From Anaerolineae bacterium (lineage in GTDB: Bacteria > Chloroflexota > Anaerolineae > Aggregatilineales > J027): a DNA stretch of 64,000 bases. Every line of letters starts with the position of its first letter. Positions within the stretch are counted from its first letter, which is position 1. This document shows, in pieces, positions 1 through 7,215 of this stretch. Location: NCBI GenBank assembly GCA_021463865.1, contig JAJTXY010000002.1:252219-316218 (forward strand), written 5' to 3'. Made by a program: the position numbers and the translations under genes. The notes beneath the pieces were generated by a model. That model was not told where the DNA came from, did no database searches, and worked only from the letters and a program-made list of their open reading frames with translations.

Positions 1-429
1 GATTTAAGAAACGCGCAGATGGAACCTAAACAATACAATGGCGAACCTGTGAGATTAGAAAGAACGAATTTGACTGATGCCAAGTTTGACGGAGCACAGA
101 TGTCTAAAGTGGTTTTAAATCAGTGTAATCTTCGTCGGACTAGTTTTAGAAGAGTAAATTTACAAAGCGCCATTCTGAGGAGTGTTAATTTAGGCTATAC
201 CAACCTAAAGGGCGCTAATTTGAGAGGGATAAATCTGGAAAATGTGAGATTTGAAGTTGATGTCTATACTACTCACGGGTCAGTACGATTGTATGATTTG
301 ACCGGTAGAAAAGCAAACCCAAAAGATGTATTTGATGAAAAAACAATCCTACCAGACGGTGAATATTGGAAGCCTCAAAAAGACATATCGCAGTTTTTTG
401 ACCAAGAAGACCTTGACCTTCACGACTGA
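1..429 (+). CDS. Pentapeptide-repeat protein, 5' end outside window
   Basis: The reading frame is open from the first base, and the residues before the first ATG (position 19) already fit the repeat pattern, so the gene very likely starts upstream of the window. Visible repeats follow the A(D/N)LxX style (TNLTDAKFDGAQ, CNLRRTSF, VNLQSAIL, ANLRGINLENV) over roughly the first 80 residues, which would form a right-handed beta-helix. The last ~50 residues are non-repeat and acidic (ends DQEDLDLHD). Pentapeptide proteins have varied roles and no function can be assigned here. It ends 31 bp before paaA. The lower A/T-rich codon use compared with paaA suggests it is not functionally tied to the paa operon. 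Confidence 0.75.
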   Translation, partial: DLRNAQMEPKQYNGEPVRLERTNLTDAKFDGAQMSKVVLNQCNLRRTSFRRVNLQSAILRSVNLGYTNLKGANLRGINLENVRFEVDVYTTHGSVRLYDLTGRKANPKDVFDEKTILPDGEYWKPQKDISQFFDQEDLDLHD

Positions 430-460
430 GATAGCCTTGCTAGAAGGGTAGAGTGCAATT

Positions 461-1423
461 ATGTACGGCGCAACAGTCGAACCGATAGAGGATATTCGTA
501 CCGACGCGGAAAAATTAGCTGAATTTGAAGCCCGGATTGCACGCGGGGAAAAAATCGAGCCGGGGGATTGGATGCCGGATGAATACCGCCGCCAATTGAT
601 TCGCATGATCTCCCAACATGCCCACAGCGAAGTGGTCGGGATGCTACCCGAAGGTGCGTTTATCACCCGCGCCCCCAATCTACGCCGCAAGCTAATTTTG
701 CTGGCAAAGGTGCAAGATGAAGCGGGGCATGGGCAATATCTCTATCATGCCGCCGAAACATTGGGAGCAACCCGTGAAGAAATGTTGGAGGCGCTACTTT
801 CCGGCAAGGCGAAATATTCCAGCATTTTTAATTACCCTACCCTTTCATGGGCTGATATGGGCGCGATTGGCTGGCTGGTGGACGGCGCGGCAATTCTTAA
901 TCAGACCATGCTGGCAAAATGTTCGTATGGCCCTTATGCGCGGGCAATGGTGCGTATTTGTGCCGAGGAAAATTTCCACCGCCGACAGGGGCAGGATATT
1001 GTAATTACCCTTGCGATGGGCACACCCGAACAAAAAGCGATGATGCAGGATTCGATTAATCGCTGGTGGTGGCCTACGCTCATGATGTTTGGCCCCCATG
1101 ACACCGACTCCCCCAACAGTGCTGTCTTGATTCGGTGGGGCATCAAAACCAAGACCAATGATGAACTCCGACAGACGTTTGTTGACCAGACCGCCCCTGA
1201 ACTCATGGCACTTGGTTTGACCATCCCCGACCCCGAACTGCGTTATGACAAAACCAGCGGGCATTGGCATTTCGGCGAAATCAATTGGGACGAGTTTTGG
1301 AATGTGGTCAAGGGGAATGGCCCATGCAACGCGGAACGGATGGCAACCCGTCGCCAAGCCCATGAGGAGGGCCTATGGGTACGCGAGGCAATGGCGGCTT
1401 ACGCGGAGAAATATCAATCATGA
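461..1423 (+). CDS. paaA: Phenylacetyl-CoA 1,2-epoxidase, catalytic subunit PaaA
   Basis: Catalytic di-iron subunit of the ring 1,2-phenylacetyl-CoA monooxygenase, which inserts oxygen into the aromatic ring of phenylacetyl-CoA in the cytoplasm. The 320-residue length matches the family. Iron-ligand motifs typical of the ferritin-like fold are visible: DEAGHG near residue 86 and EENFH near residue 168. The N-terminus ([23 protein letters not shown]) is typical of PaaA. The ATG is preceded by a purine-rich AGAAGGG. It is the first gene of a paaABC-x-DFGH run; its stop overlaps the paaB start by ATGA. A PaaA identity rather than a generic ferritin-like oxygenase is supported by the adjacent paaB, paaC and paaD. 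Confidence 0.96.
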   Translation: MYGATVEPIEDIRTDAEKLAEFEARIARGEKIEPGDWMPDEYRRQLIRMISQHAHSEVVGMLPEGAFITRAPNLRRKLILLAKVQDEAGHGQYLYHAAETLGATREEMLEALLSGKAKYSSIFNYPTLSWADMGAIGWLVDGAAILNQTMLAKCSYGPYARAMVRICAEENFHRRQGQDIVITLAMGTPEQKAMMQDSINRWWWPTLMMFGPHDTDSPNSAVLIRWGIKTKTNDELRQTFVDQTAPELMALGLTIPDPELRYDKTSGHWHFGEINWDEFWNVVKGNGPCNAERMATRRQAHEEGLWVREAMAAYAEKYQS

Positions 1424-1971
1424 CCGATACCCAGTGGCCCCGTTACATGGTGCTGCATCAGGAGCAGGATGATAAACCCCATCAACATGCTGGAACGGTT
1501 CATGCCCCCGATGCGGAGATGGCTCTACTTAATGCGAGGGATGTGTTTGTGCGCCGTCCCGATTGTGTCAGTTTATGGGTGGTGCGGGCCGATCTCATTT
1601 TTACGCGCACCCAAGAGGAACTGGCCCTGCACCCCGAATGGCTTGATAGCATCCAGCCGAGGGGCGACACCGCCGAAACCTATTATGTGTTTGCCAAGCT
1701 GACACAAAAAGGCCAGTTTTCGTATGTCGGGGAAGTCGAGGCCGAAAATCCAGCCCGCGCCTTGAAAATGGCCCTGCAAAAATATGGGGATATAGCTGGT
1801 CTGGCGTGGTGGGTGTTTCCAGTGAAGGCCGTTTTGAAATCTACCCCCGATGATATTGAAGCGATGTTTGCCCCGGCAGCGGCCAAGGATTTCCGCGATC
1901 AAGCCAACTTCCATGCCTTGTCCGTGCTGCGAAAATTGATGCGAAAGCAGGAGACTTCGGATGAACCCTGA
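1420..1971 (+). CDS. paaB: Phenylacetyl-CoA epoxidase subunit PaaB
   Basis: Small non-catalytic subunit of the epoxidase complex, thought to bridge PaaAC heterodimers. The start at 1420 gives a protein opening [15 protein letters not shown], which matches the usual PaaB opening, and forms an ATGA overlap with paaA. The in-frame ATG at 1375 lies inside paaA and would add 15 unlike residues, so it was rejected. At 183 residues the protein is about twice the classical ~95-residue PaaB. The N-terminal part carries the PaaB signature ([29 protein letters not shown]), and the second half ([21 protein letters not shown]) looks like a second PaaB-like repeat, as in two-domain PaaB proteins of other phyla. 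It overlaps paaC by 11 bp. Confidence 0.93.
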   Translation: MTDTQWPRYMVLHQEQDDKPHQHAGTVHAPDAEMALLNARDVFVRRPDCVSLWVVRADLIFTRTQEELALHPEWLDSIQPRGDTAETYYVFAKLTQKGQFSYVGEVEAENPARALKMALQKYGDIAGLAWWVFPVKAVLKSTPDDIEAMFAPAAAKDFRDQANFHALSVLRKLMRKQETSDEP

Positions 1972-2722
1972 ATTGAAGCAGGCATTGGTAGATTATTTGC
2001 TGGCGATGGCCGATGATGAGTTGATTTTGGGTCATCGCAATTCAGAATGGTGTGGGCACGCCCCCATTTTGGAAGAGGACATTGCCTTCGCCAATATCGC
2101 GCTTGATGAAATTGGTCACGCGATTGTGTGGTACGAATTGGCGGCAGATGTATTGGGGGAAGAACGCGAAACCTATGCCAATCGCATGGTCTATTTTCGA
2201 GATGCCCCTGATTACCGAAACACTCAAATGGTCGAACTTCCGAAAGGAGATTGGGCGTTTACCATGCTGCGCCAATATCTTTTCGACCAGTTTGAAATGG
2301 TACGACTCGAAAAATTAGCCCAAAGCAGTTATGCCCCGCTTTCCGAAGCCGCTGCCAAAATCCGTACCGAAGAAATGTACCATTTGCGCCATACGCAAGC
2401 ATGGGTACGCCGCTTGGGATTGGGTACGGAGGAAAGTCACCGCCGAATGCAAACCGCCCTTAATGAAATATGGCCCCATGCAATTGCCCTTTTTCAGCCA
2501 TCCGACAGCGAAATATTATTGATAAATGCCGAGTATGTTCCCGCCACATCTGCACTAAAAACCGAATGGATGGAGCGAATAATGAGCTATTTGCAGGAAG
2601 CACGATTGACCCTACCACAAACCTCAGTTGTTCCGTCGCGCACTCATCATACTGAACATTTGGCGGCGCTATTGAGTGATTTACAACAGATAGCGCGTCT
2701 TGACCCGATGGCAAAATGGTAG
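1961..2722 (+). CDS. paaC: Phenylacetyl-CoA epoxidase structural subunit PaaC
   Basis: Ferritin-like, structurally essential partner of PaaA in the epoxidase. The 253-residue protein has the expected helical segments: ELILGHRNSEWCGHAPILEED near the N-terminus, LDEIGHAIVWYELAADVLG, and RTEEMYHLRHTQAWVRRLG around residues 130-150. In characterised PaaC the iron site is degenerate and the protein is not catalytic; I infer the same here. The gene starts inside paaB (11-bp overlap), implying translational coupling. It is followed by a 36-bp gap and then an unrelated Uma2-family gene that separates it from paaD. Confidence 0.94.
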   Translation: MNPELKQALVDYLLAMADDELILGHRNSEWCGHAPILEEDIAFANIALDEIGHAIVWYELAADVLGEERETYANRMVYFRDAPDYRNTQMVELPKGDWAFTMLRQYLFDQFEMVRLEKLAQSSYAPLSEAAAKIRTEEMYHLRHTQAWVRRLGLGTEESHRRMQTALNEIWPHAIALFQPSDSEILLINAEYVPATSALKTEWMERIMSYLQEARLTLPQTSVVPSRTHHTEHLAALLSDLQQIARLDPMAKW

Positions 2723-2758
2723 AATAAAAACTATAGGCATTAGAGAAAAGATTTCTAC

Positions 2759-3343
2759 ATGGCAGACTATGTAAAAACGGGCCTCACACTTCAGGATTTG
2801 ATGAATCTTGCCGAGGATGAATGGGTCGAAGTTTCAAAAGGGGAGCTAATCAAATTAGAAATGGGTGGCGCAGGTTTTCTCCATAAAGTGGTGGCGGACA
2901 ATCTTCGGGATATTTTAAAACCTTTTGCCAAGCAGCATAAACTGGGGCGGGTTTTTAGCGATGGGCTTATCTATATCCTTTCTATGCTTGGCGACACTAT
3001 AACGGATTCTCGCATTCCTGATGTTTCGTTCATTCGGGAAGAAAATCTGCGCCAAGATTTTGACCTTGAACTACCCTATCCCGGTGCACCAGACCTCGCG
3101 GTTGAAGTGGTTTCTCCAACCGAGCGAGCCGATTATTTGCAGGAAAAAATCGCCGATTACCGCAGCGCAGGTACTGAGCAAATCTGGGTCATCTATCCCT
3201 CTCTCAAAGAATTACATGTTTATCAACGCGATAGCAGTAAAACCATTGTGGTCTATGGCATCAACGACATTTTAGAAGCACCCACCCTGTTTCCGGGCCT
3301 CCAAATCAAAATCGCCGATTTATTCTCGCTCGAAGGGAATTAA
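2759..3343 (+). CDS. Uma2 family (DUF820) putative endonuclease-fold protein
   Basis: 194 residues with the Uma2/DUF820 pattern of the PD-(D/E)xK nuclease superfamily: a DEWVEVSKGELIKLEMG N-terminal strand pair, RIPDVSFI, and the core PDLAVEVVSPTERADYLQEK followed by YRSAGTEQIWVIYP. The Asp of PDLAVEV and the Glu of VEVVSP are the expected metal-site residues. Uma2 proteins are abundant, multi-copy genes in Cyanobacteria and Chloroflexota; their activity is largely unproven. The gene sits between paaC and paaD on the same strand, 2 bp from paaD, and so interrupts an otherwise standard operon. A role in phenylacetate metabolism is not suggested by its sequence; a recent insertion is more likely. 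Confidence 0.85.
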   Translation: MADYVKTGLTLQDLMNLAEDEWVEVSKGELIKLEMGGAGFLHKVVADNLRDILKPFAKQHKLGRVFSDGLIYILSMLGDTITDSRIPDVSFIREENLRQDFDLELPYPGAPDLAVEVVSPTERADYLQEKIADYRSAGTEQIWVIYPSLKELHVYQRDSSKTIVVYGINDILEAPTLFPGLQIKIADLFSLEGN

Positions 3344-3345
3344 AT

Positions 3346-3825
3346 ATGTCGGCTGTCGCAGCAATCTGGCAAGCATTGGATGAGGTGAAAGACCCAGAAA
3401 TTCCGGTGGTGTCGCTAGTGGAAATGGGCATTGTGCGGGATGTGACCATCAATGATACTTGTGTAGCCGTCACTATCACCCCGACCTTTTCTGGTTGCCC
3501 TGCCCTCCATGTCATGAAAGCCGATATTGTGGAATGCTTGAATACGCTTGGTTATGCGAATGTGGAGATCAAAACGACCTTTGCGCCAGCATGGTCAACG
3601 GATTGGATTACTGAATCGGCCCGCGCCAAACTGCGGGACTTTGGCCTTGCCCCGCCGCCCATTCATCGTGGTGATTTGAATGTGATGTTATTGGAGGTAG
3701 CGACTTGTCCCTATTGTGGCTCAACCAATACCTCGCTCCGCAACAGTTTTGGGCCAACCGCCTGCCGCATGATCTATTATTGTAATGCTTGTAACCAACC
3801 CTTTGAGCAATTTAAACCCCTATGA
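3346..3825 (+). CDS. paaD: PaaD, MIP18/DUF59 iron-sulfur maturation protein
   Basis: PaaD is needed for an active phenylacetyl-CoA epoxidase, probably in metal-centre or Fe-S assembly. The 159-residue protein has an N-terminal DUF59 domain (LDEVKDPEIPVVSLVEMGIV, then TPTFSGCPALHVMKADI with the conserved Cys) and a C-terminal zinc-ribbon with two CxxC pairs (CPYCGS near residue 122 and CNACNQPF near residue 148), which distinguishes PaaD from generic DUF59 proteins. It follows the Uma2 gene by 2 bp, and its stop overlaps the paaF start (ATGA at 3822). Confidence 0.94.
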   Translation: MSAVAAIWQALDEVKDPEIPVVSLVEMGIVRDVTINDTCVAVTITPTFSGCPALHVMKADIVECLNTLGYANVEIKTTFAPAWSTDWITESARAKLRDFGLAPPPIHRGDLNVMLLEVATCPYCGSTNTSLRNSFGPTACRMIYYCNACNQPFEQFKPL

Positions 3826-4601
3826 CTGAAAACATTCTCATCGAACGCCCTGCCGACTATGTAGGCCTCATCCGCCTGAACCGCCCCAAACAACTAAACG
3901 CCCTCAATCAAGCCACCTTTGATGAACTGCACGCTGCCCTCATCGAATTTGCTGCCGATGATACCGTCCGGGTGGTTATCCTCACGGGCAACGAAAAAGC
4001 GTTTGCGGCGGGGTCGGACATCACCGAAATGCAGGATAAGTCGGCGGTGGATATGCTGGATTATGGCGAACACCGGATGCAGCAGTGGGACTACCTCCGC
4101 ACCTATCCCAAACCTTTGATTGCCGCCGTCAGTGGGTGGTGTCTAGGCGGGGGCAACGAATTGGCAATGGCCTGCGATATGATTGTCGCCAGCGAAACCG
4201 CCAAATTTGGGCAGCCCGAAATTTCATTAGCGATTATGCCCGGCGCTGGCGGCACACAGCGATTGGCCCGTGCCGTTGGTAAAATGTTGGCGATGGAAAT
4301 GGTGCTGGCAGGTCGGGTACTATCGGCCTATGAAGCGGAGTCATATGGCCTCGTCAATAAGGTTGTTCCGCTGGAACTTTATCTTGAAAAAGCGATTGAA
4401 CTGGGCCAGAAAGTCGCTACCCAAGCCCCTGTTGCCACCCGTCTTGCCAAAGAAGCGATTCTGAAGGCATTCGAACTGGCGCTGGACGACGGGCTGGTTT
4501 TTGAGCGGCGCAGTTTCTATACCCTGTTTAGCACCGAGGACAAACAAGAGGGCTTCTCGGCCTATCTCGCCAAACGCCCCCCGACATGGAAAGGGCAATA
4601 G
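3822..4601 (+). CDS. paaF: Enoyl-CoA hydratase PaaF-like
   Basis: Crotonase-fold enoyl-CoA hydratase, expected to hydrate 2,3-dehydroadipyl-CoA to 3-hydroxyadipyl-CoA in the lower paa pathway. The 259-residue protein has the crotonase signature: FAAGSDITEM near residue 65, the oxyanion-hole segment SGWCLGGGNELAMACDMIVAS around 102-122, and GQPEISLAIMPGAGGTQRLAR around 128-148, with the two catalytic glutamates in NELAMA and QPEISL. A start overlapping the paaD stop fixes the ATG. Assignment to PaaF rather than another hydratase rests on operon position. Confidence 0.9.
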   Translation: MTENILIERPADYVGLIRLNRPKQLNALNQATFDELHAALIEFAADDTVRVVILTGNEKAFAAGSDITEMQDKSAVDMLDYGEHRMQQWDYLRTYPKPLIAAVSGWCLGGGNELAMACDMIVASETAKFGQPEISLAIMPGAGGTQRLARAVGKMLAMEMVLAGRVLSAYEAESYGLVNKVVPLELYLEKAIELGQKVATQAPVATRLAKEAILKAFELALDDGLVFERRSFYTLFSTEDKQEGFSAYLAKRPPTWKGQ

Positions 4602-4602
4602 C

Positions 4603-5400
4603 GTGACCGAGCATACACCGATATTGACGGAGCAGCAGGGCGGCATTTTGACCATCACCTTCAATCGCCCCGAGAAACTGAATGCCATGACCGACCCCAT
4701 GTTGGAAGGGCTGCTTGAGGCGCTTAAGCAAGCGGAACGTGACCCCGCCGTGCGCGTGGTGATTTTGACAGGGGCGGGTCGTGGATTTTGCCCCGGTCAA
4801 GATTTGGGCGCGGCTAAGGAACGGGGCGGCGAAACGGGCGATTATGGCTATGGTAAACATTTGCGCGAGACCTATAATCTCGTCATTTTGCGGATGCGCC
4901 GACACCCCAAGCCGATTATCGGGGCGATTAATGGGCCAGCCGCCGGAGCAGGCATGTCCATCGCGCTGGCCTGTGATCTACGGATTGCCGCCGAAAGTGC
5001 CGTTTTTGTGCAGGCATTTGTCAAAGTCGGCCTTGTACCGGACAGCGGGGCAACATGGTTATTACCGCGTCTGATTGGACAAACCCGTGCTTTGGAATTG
5101 ATGCTGACTGGACGCAAGGTACCGGCGCAGGAGGCGTTGGAATTGGGTATGATTCATCAGGTCGTGGCGGATAGTCAATTGATGGCGACGGTTCACGAAT
5201 TGGCCCAAACACTAGCCAGCGCCCCAACCAAATCCATCGGCTATATCAAGCGCGGTCTTGAATTCGCGGCGACGCATACCCTTGAAGAAAGCCTTGAATA
5301 TGAGGCCGATTTACAGGATATGGCAGGTCGCACCGCCGACCATCACGAAGGATTGACCGCGTTCCTTGAAAAACGACCACCCCAGTATCGAGGTGAATAA
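4603..5400 (+). CDS. paaG: 1,2-epoxyphenylacetyl-CoA isomerase PaaG
   Basis: Crotonase-superfamily isomerase that converts ring-1,2-epoxyphenylacetyl-CoA to the oxepin-CoA. I chose the GTG at 4603 (VTEHTPILTEQQGG), two bases after the paaF stop; an upstream in-frame ATG at 4501 lies inside paaF and would add 34 unlike residues. The resulting 265-residue protein carries GRGFCPGQDLG, INGPAAGAGMSIALACDLRIA, and VKVGLVPDSGATWLLPRL. The Asp in LVPDSGAT replaces the second hydratase Glu, which is characteristic of PaaG-type isomerases. It is followed 6 bp later by paaH. Confidence 0.92.
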   Translation: MTEHTPILTEQQGGILTITFNRPEKLNAMTDPMLEGLLEALKQAERDPAVRVVILTGAGRGFCPGQDLGAAKERGGETGDYGYGKHLRETYNLVILRMRRHPKPIIGAINGPAAGAGMSIALACDLRIAAESAVFVQAFVKVGLVPDSGATWLLPRLIGQTRALELMLTGRKVPAQEALELGMIHQVVADSQLMATVHELAQTLASAPTKSIGYIKRGLEFAATHTLEESLEYEADLQDMAGRTADHHEGLTAFLEKRPPQYRGE

Positions 5401-5406
5401 ATCTTG

Positions 5407-6285
5407 ATGACGATTGAGCATATTAAAAAAATCGGGGTACTCGGCTCTGGCACAATGGGCGCGGGTATCGCACAAATTGCGGCTCAAAGCGGTTTTGATG
5501 TGCTGCTGTATGACATCAACGCCGAGATTTTACAGAAGGCGTTTGGCAAAATCAGCGGGTTCATCAACCGTGCCGCCGAAAAAGGCAAAATGACCCGTGA
5601 AGAAGCCGATATTGCCATTGAGCGCATCATCACGACAACCCATCTGCCCAACATGGCAGGCTGTGATTTTATCATCGAGGCCGTGCCGGAAAAATTGGAG
5701 CTAAAACAGAGCCTCTATCAAGAATTGGATACGATCACCTCCCCTGAAATTATTTTGGCGACCAACACCAGCACGTTGAGCGTGACCCAAATCGCCAGCA
5801 TAACCAAAAATCCGGGGCGGGTTGTCGGGATGCACTTTTTTAACCCCGTGCCATTGATGAAATTGGTTGAGGTCATTGGCGGGGCGATTAGCGATGAGGC
5901 CGCTATCCAAACGACTGTCGAAATGGCGAAGCGGCTTGGCAAAACCCCCGTCGTGACCAAAGATGTCCCCGGTTTTATCGTCAATCGCGTGGCCCGCCCG
6001 TTTTATTTGGAGGCACTGCGCTTGTTGGAAGAAGGGGTCGCTGACCATGCCACCATTGACCGTCTGATTCGGGAGGGCGGCGGATTTAATATGGGGCCGT
6101 TTGAATTGATGGATTTAATCGGGCTGGATGTGAATTTTGCCGCATCGGTGTCGGTGTACGAAGCCTATTTCCATGAGCCGCGCTATCGTCCCAGTCTATT
6201 GCAGCAGCGCATGGTCGAAAGTGGGCGTTTGGGCCGCAAAACGGGACGCGGATGGTATGAATATGACGAGGGTGAGGATAAATGA
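5407..6285 (+). CDS. paaH: 3-hydroxyacyl-CoA dehydrogenase PaaH
   Basis: NAD-dependent dehydrogenase oxidising 3-hydroxyadipyl-CoA to 3-oxoadipyl-CoA. The ~292-residue protein has an N-terminal Rossmann motif IGVLGSGTMGAGIAQIAA (residues ~7-24), the catalytic-His segment VVGMHFFNPVPLMKLVEVI around residue 138, PGFIVNRVARPF near 193, and the C-terminal helical dimerisation domain (NMGPFELMDLIGLDVN). The ATG at 5407 is used; a TTG at 5404 is also possible, since AGGTG (5391-5395) can serve both. Its stop overlaps the next start (ATGA at 6282). Confidence 0.93.
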   Translation: MTIEHIKKIGVLGSGTMGAGIAQIAAQSGFDVLLYDINAEILQKAFGKISGFINRAAEKGKMTREEADIAIERIITTTHLPNMAGCDFIIEAVPEKLELKQSLYQELDTITSPEIILATNTSTLSVTQIASITKNPGRVVGMHFFNPVPLMKLVEVIGGAISDEAAIQTTVEMAKRLGKTPVVTKDVPGFIVNRVARPFYLEALRLLEEGVADHATIDRLIREGGGFNMGPFELMDLIGLDVNFAASVSVYEAYFHEPRYRPSLLQQRMVESGRLGRKTGRGWYEYDEGEDK

Positions 6286-7043
6286 GCAACGTTCTAGTGA
6301 TTGGCGATGGGCCACTGGCATATGAAATTACAGAAACATCCAAGTTAAATGGACACGGCGTGACACCATATTTCACTAACGAGAGGGGGCCGGATTTTTC
6401 TCACCCGTATATTAACGTCGAACAAATAGTGTCGCGCTCAACAGATCTGATTTTGGAAGCTGCCAAAAACAAGATCAATTATTGGTATACACACGGCTCT
6501 GAATATCCTAAGATTCTGACAGATATTCCAATTTTGACCTTGTTATATACGGAGAGCGCCACTCATATCAGTAATTGGCTTCGCAATGCACCTAACGTTA
6601 TTGGATGGGCGGCATTACCACCATTTGAAAAAGCAAAAGCCGTCGAGATAATGCCCGGCCTACAAACGAATCAAGCCACTCTAGAAGCCGCCCAACAATT
6701 TTTCACCAGCCTCGGCAAAGAACCCGTCATTATCAAAGATTGCGTAGGGGGCGTTTTGCCGCGCGTGGTGGCAAGCCTCATCAACAATGCCGCCTATGCC
6801 CTAATGGAAGGGGTTGCCAGCGCCGCCGATATTGATGTTGCCATGAAACTCGGCACCAATTACCCCTATGGCCCGTTGGAATGGGCAGACAAAATTGGCC
6901 TCGATCAAGTCTTGGGGATTTTGGAGGGCTTGTGCGAAGCCTATGGGGAAGACCGATATCGGCCTGCTCCCAATTTGCGCCAATTGGTGTATGCGGGTCA
7001 TTGGGGTGAACGCACCGGGCGTGGTTTCTACGAATATCCGTAA
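6282..7043 (+). CDS. 3-hydroxyacyl-CoA dehydrogenase-like protein lacking catalytic residues
   Basis: 253 residues related to PaaH but strongly diverged. It keeps a dinucleotide-binding glycine motif (VLVIGDGPLAYEI) and a clear C-terminal 3HCDH domain (YPYGPLEWADKIGLDQVLGILE, ERTGRGFYEYP). Aligned with PaaH, the catalytic-His stretch GMHFFNPVP reads GWAALPPFE, so the His is replaced by Ala, and the Asn of FIVNRV reads VLPRV; the Glu (KAVEIM) is kept. It therefore may be non-catalytic, or act as a partner of PaaH, or use a different substrate. It is coupled to paaH by ATGA and is the last gene of the operon. What it does is not known to me. Confidence 0.8.
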   Translation: MSNVLVIGDGPLAYEITETSKLNGHGVTPYFTNERGPDFSHPYINVEQIVSRSTDLILEAAKNKINYWYTHGSEYPKILTDIPILTLLYTESATHISNWLRNAPNVIGWAALPPFEKAKAVEIMPGLQTNQATLEAAQQFFTSLGKEPVIIKDCVGGVLPRVVASLINNAAYALMEGVASAADIDVAMKLGTNYPYGPLEWADKIGLDQVLGILEGLCEAYGEDRYRPAPNLRQLVYAGHWGERTGRGFYEYP

Positions 7044-7215
7044 TCCTTCATTATGCTGCCGGGGTATCCTACTCGCGGCCCATCCTCCTACCCAAATTTA
7101 GCCAAGAATAAACCTCCACTCGACAATTGTTATACAAATTTCATGGGCAAAACACAGAATTTAACTACAATATAAAATAGTGTTGTTTCAATTTTTGTAC
7201 AAATTAGAGGGTTTC

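Noticed and set aside
4501-4602. Upstream in-frame ATG for paaG
   Set aside because: It would place 34 residues of non-family sequence inside paaF; GTG 4603 gives the standard length.
7044-7215. Terminator or strong promoter between the paa operon and the kinase-helicase gene
   Set aside because: A TACAAT-like -10 is present near 7166 but without a matching -35, and no T-tailed hairpin was found.
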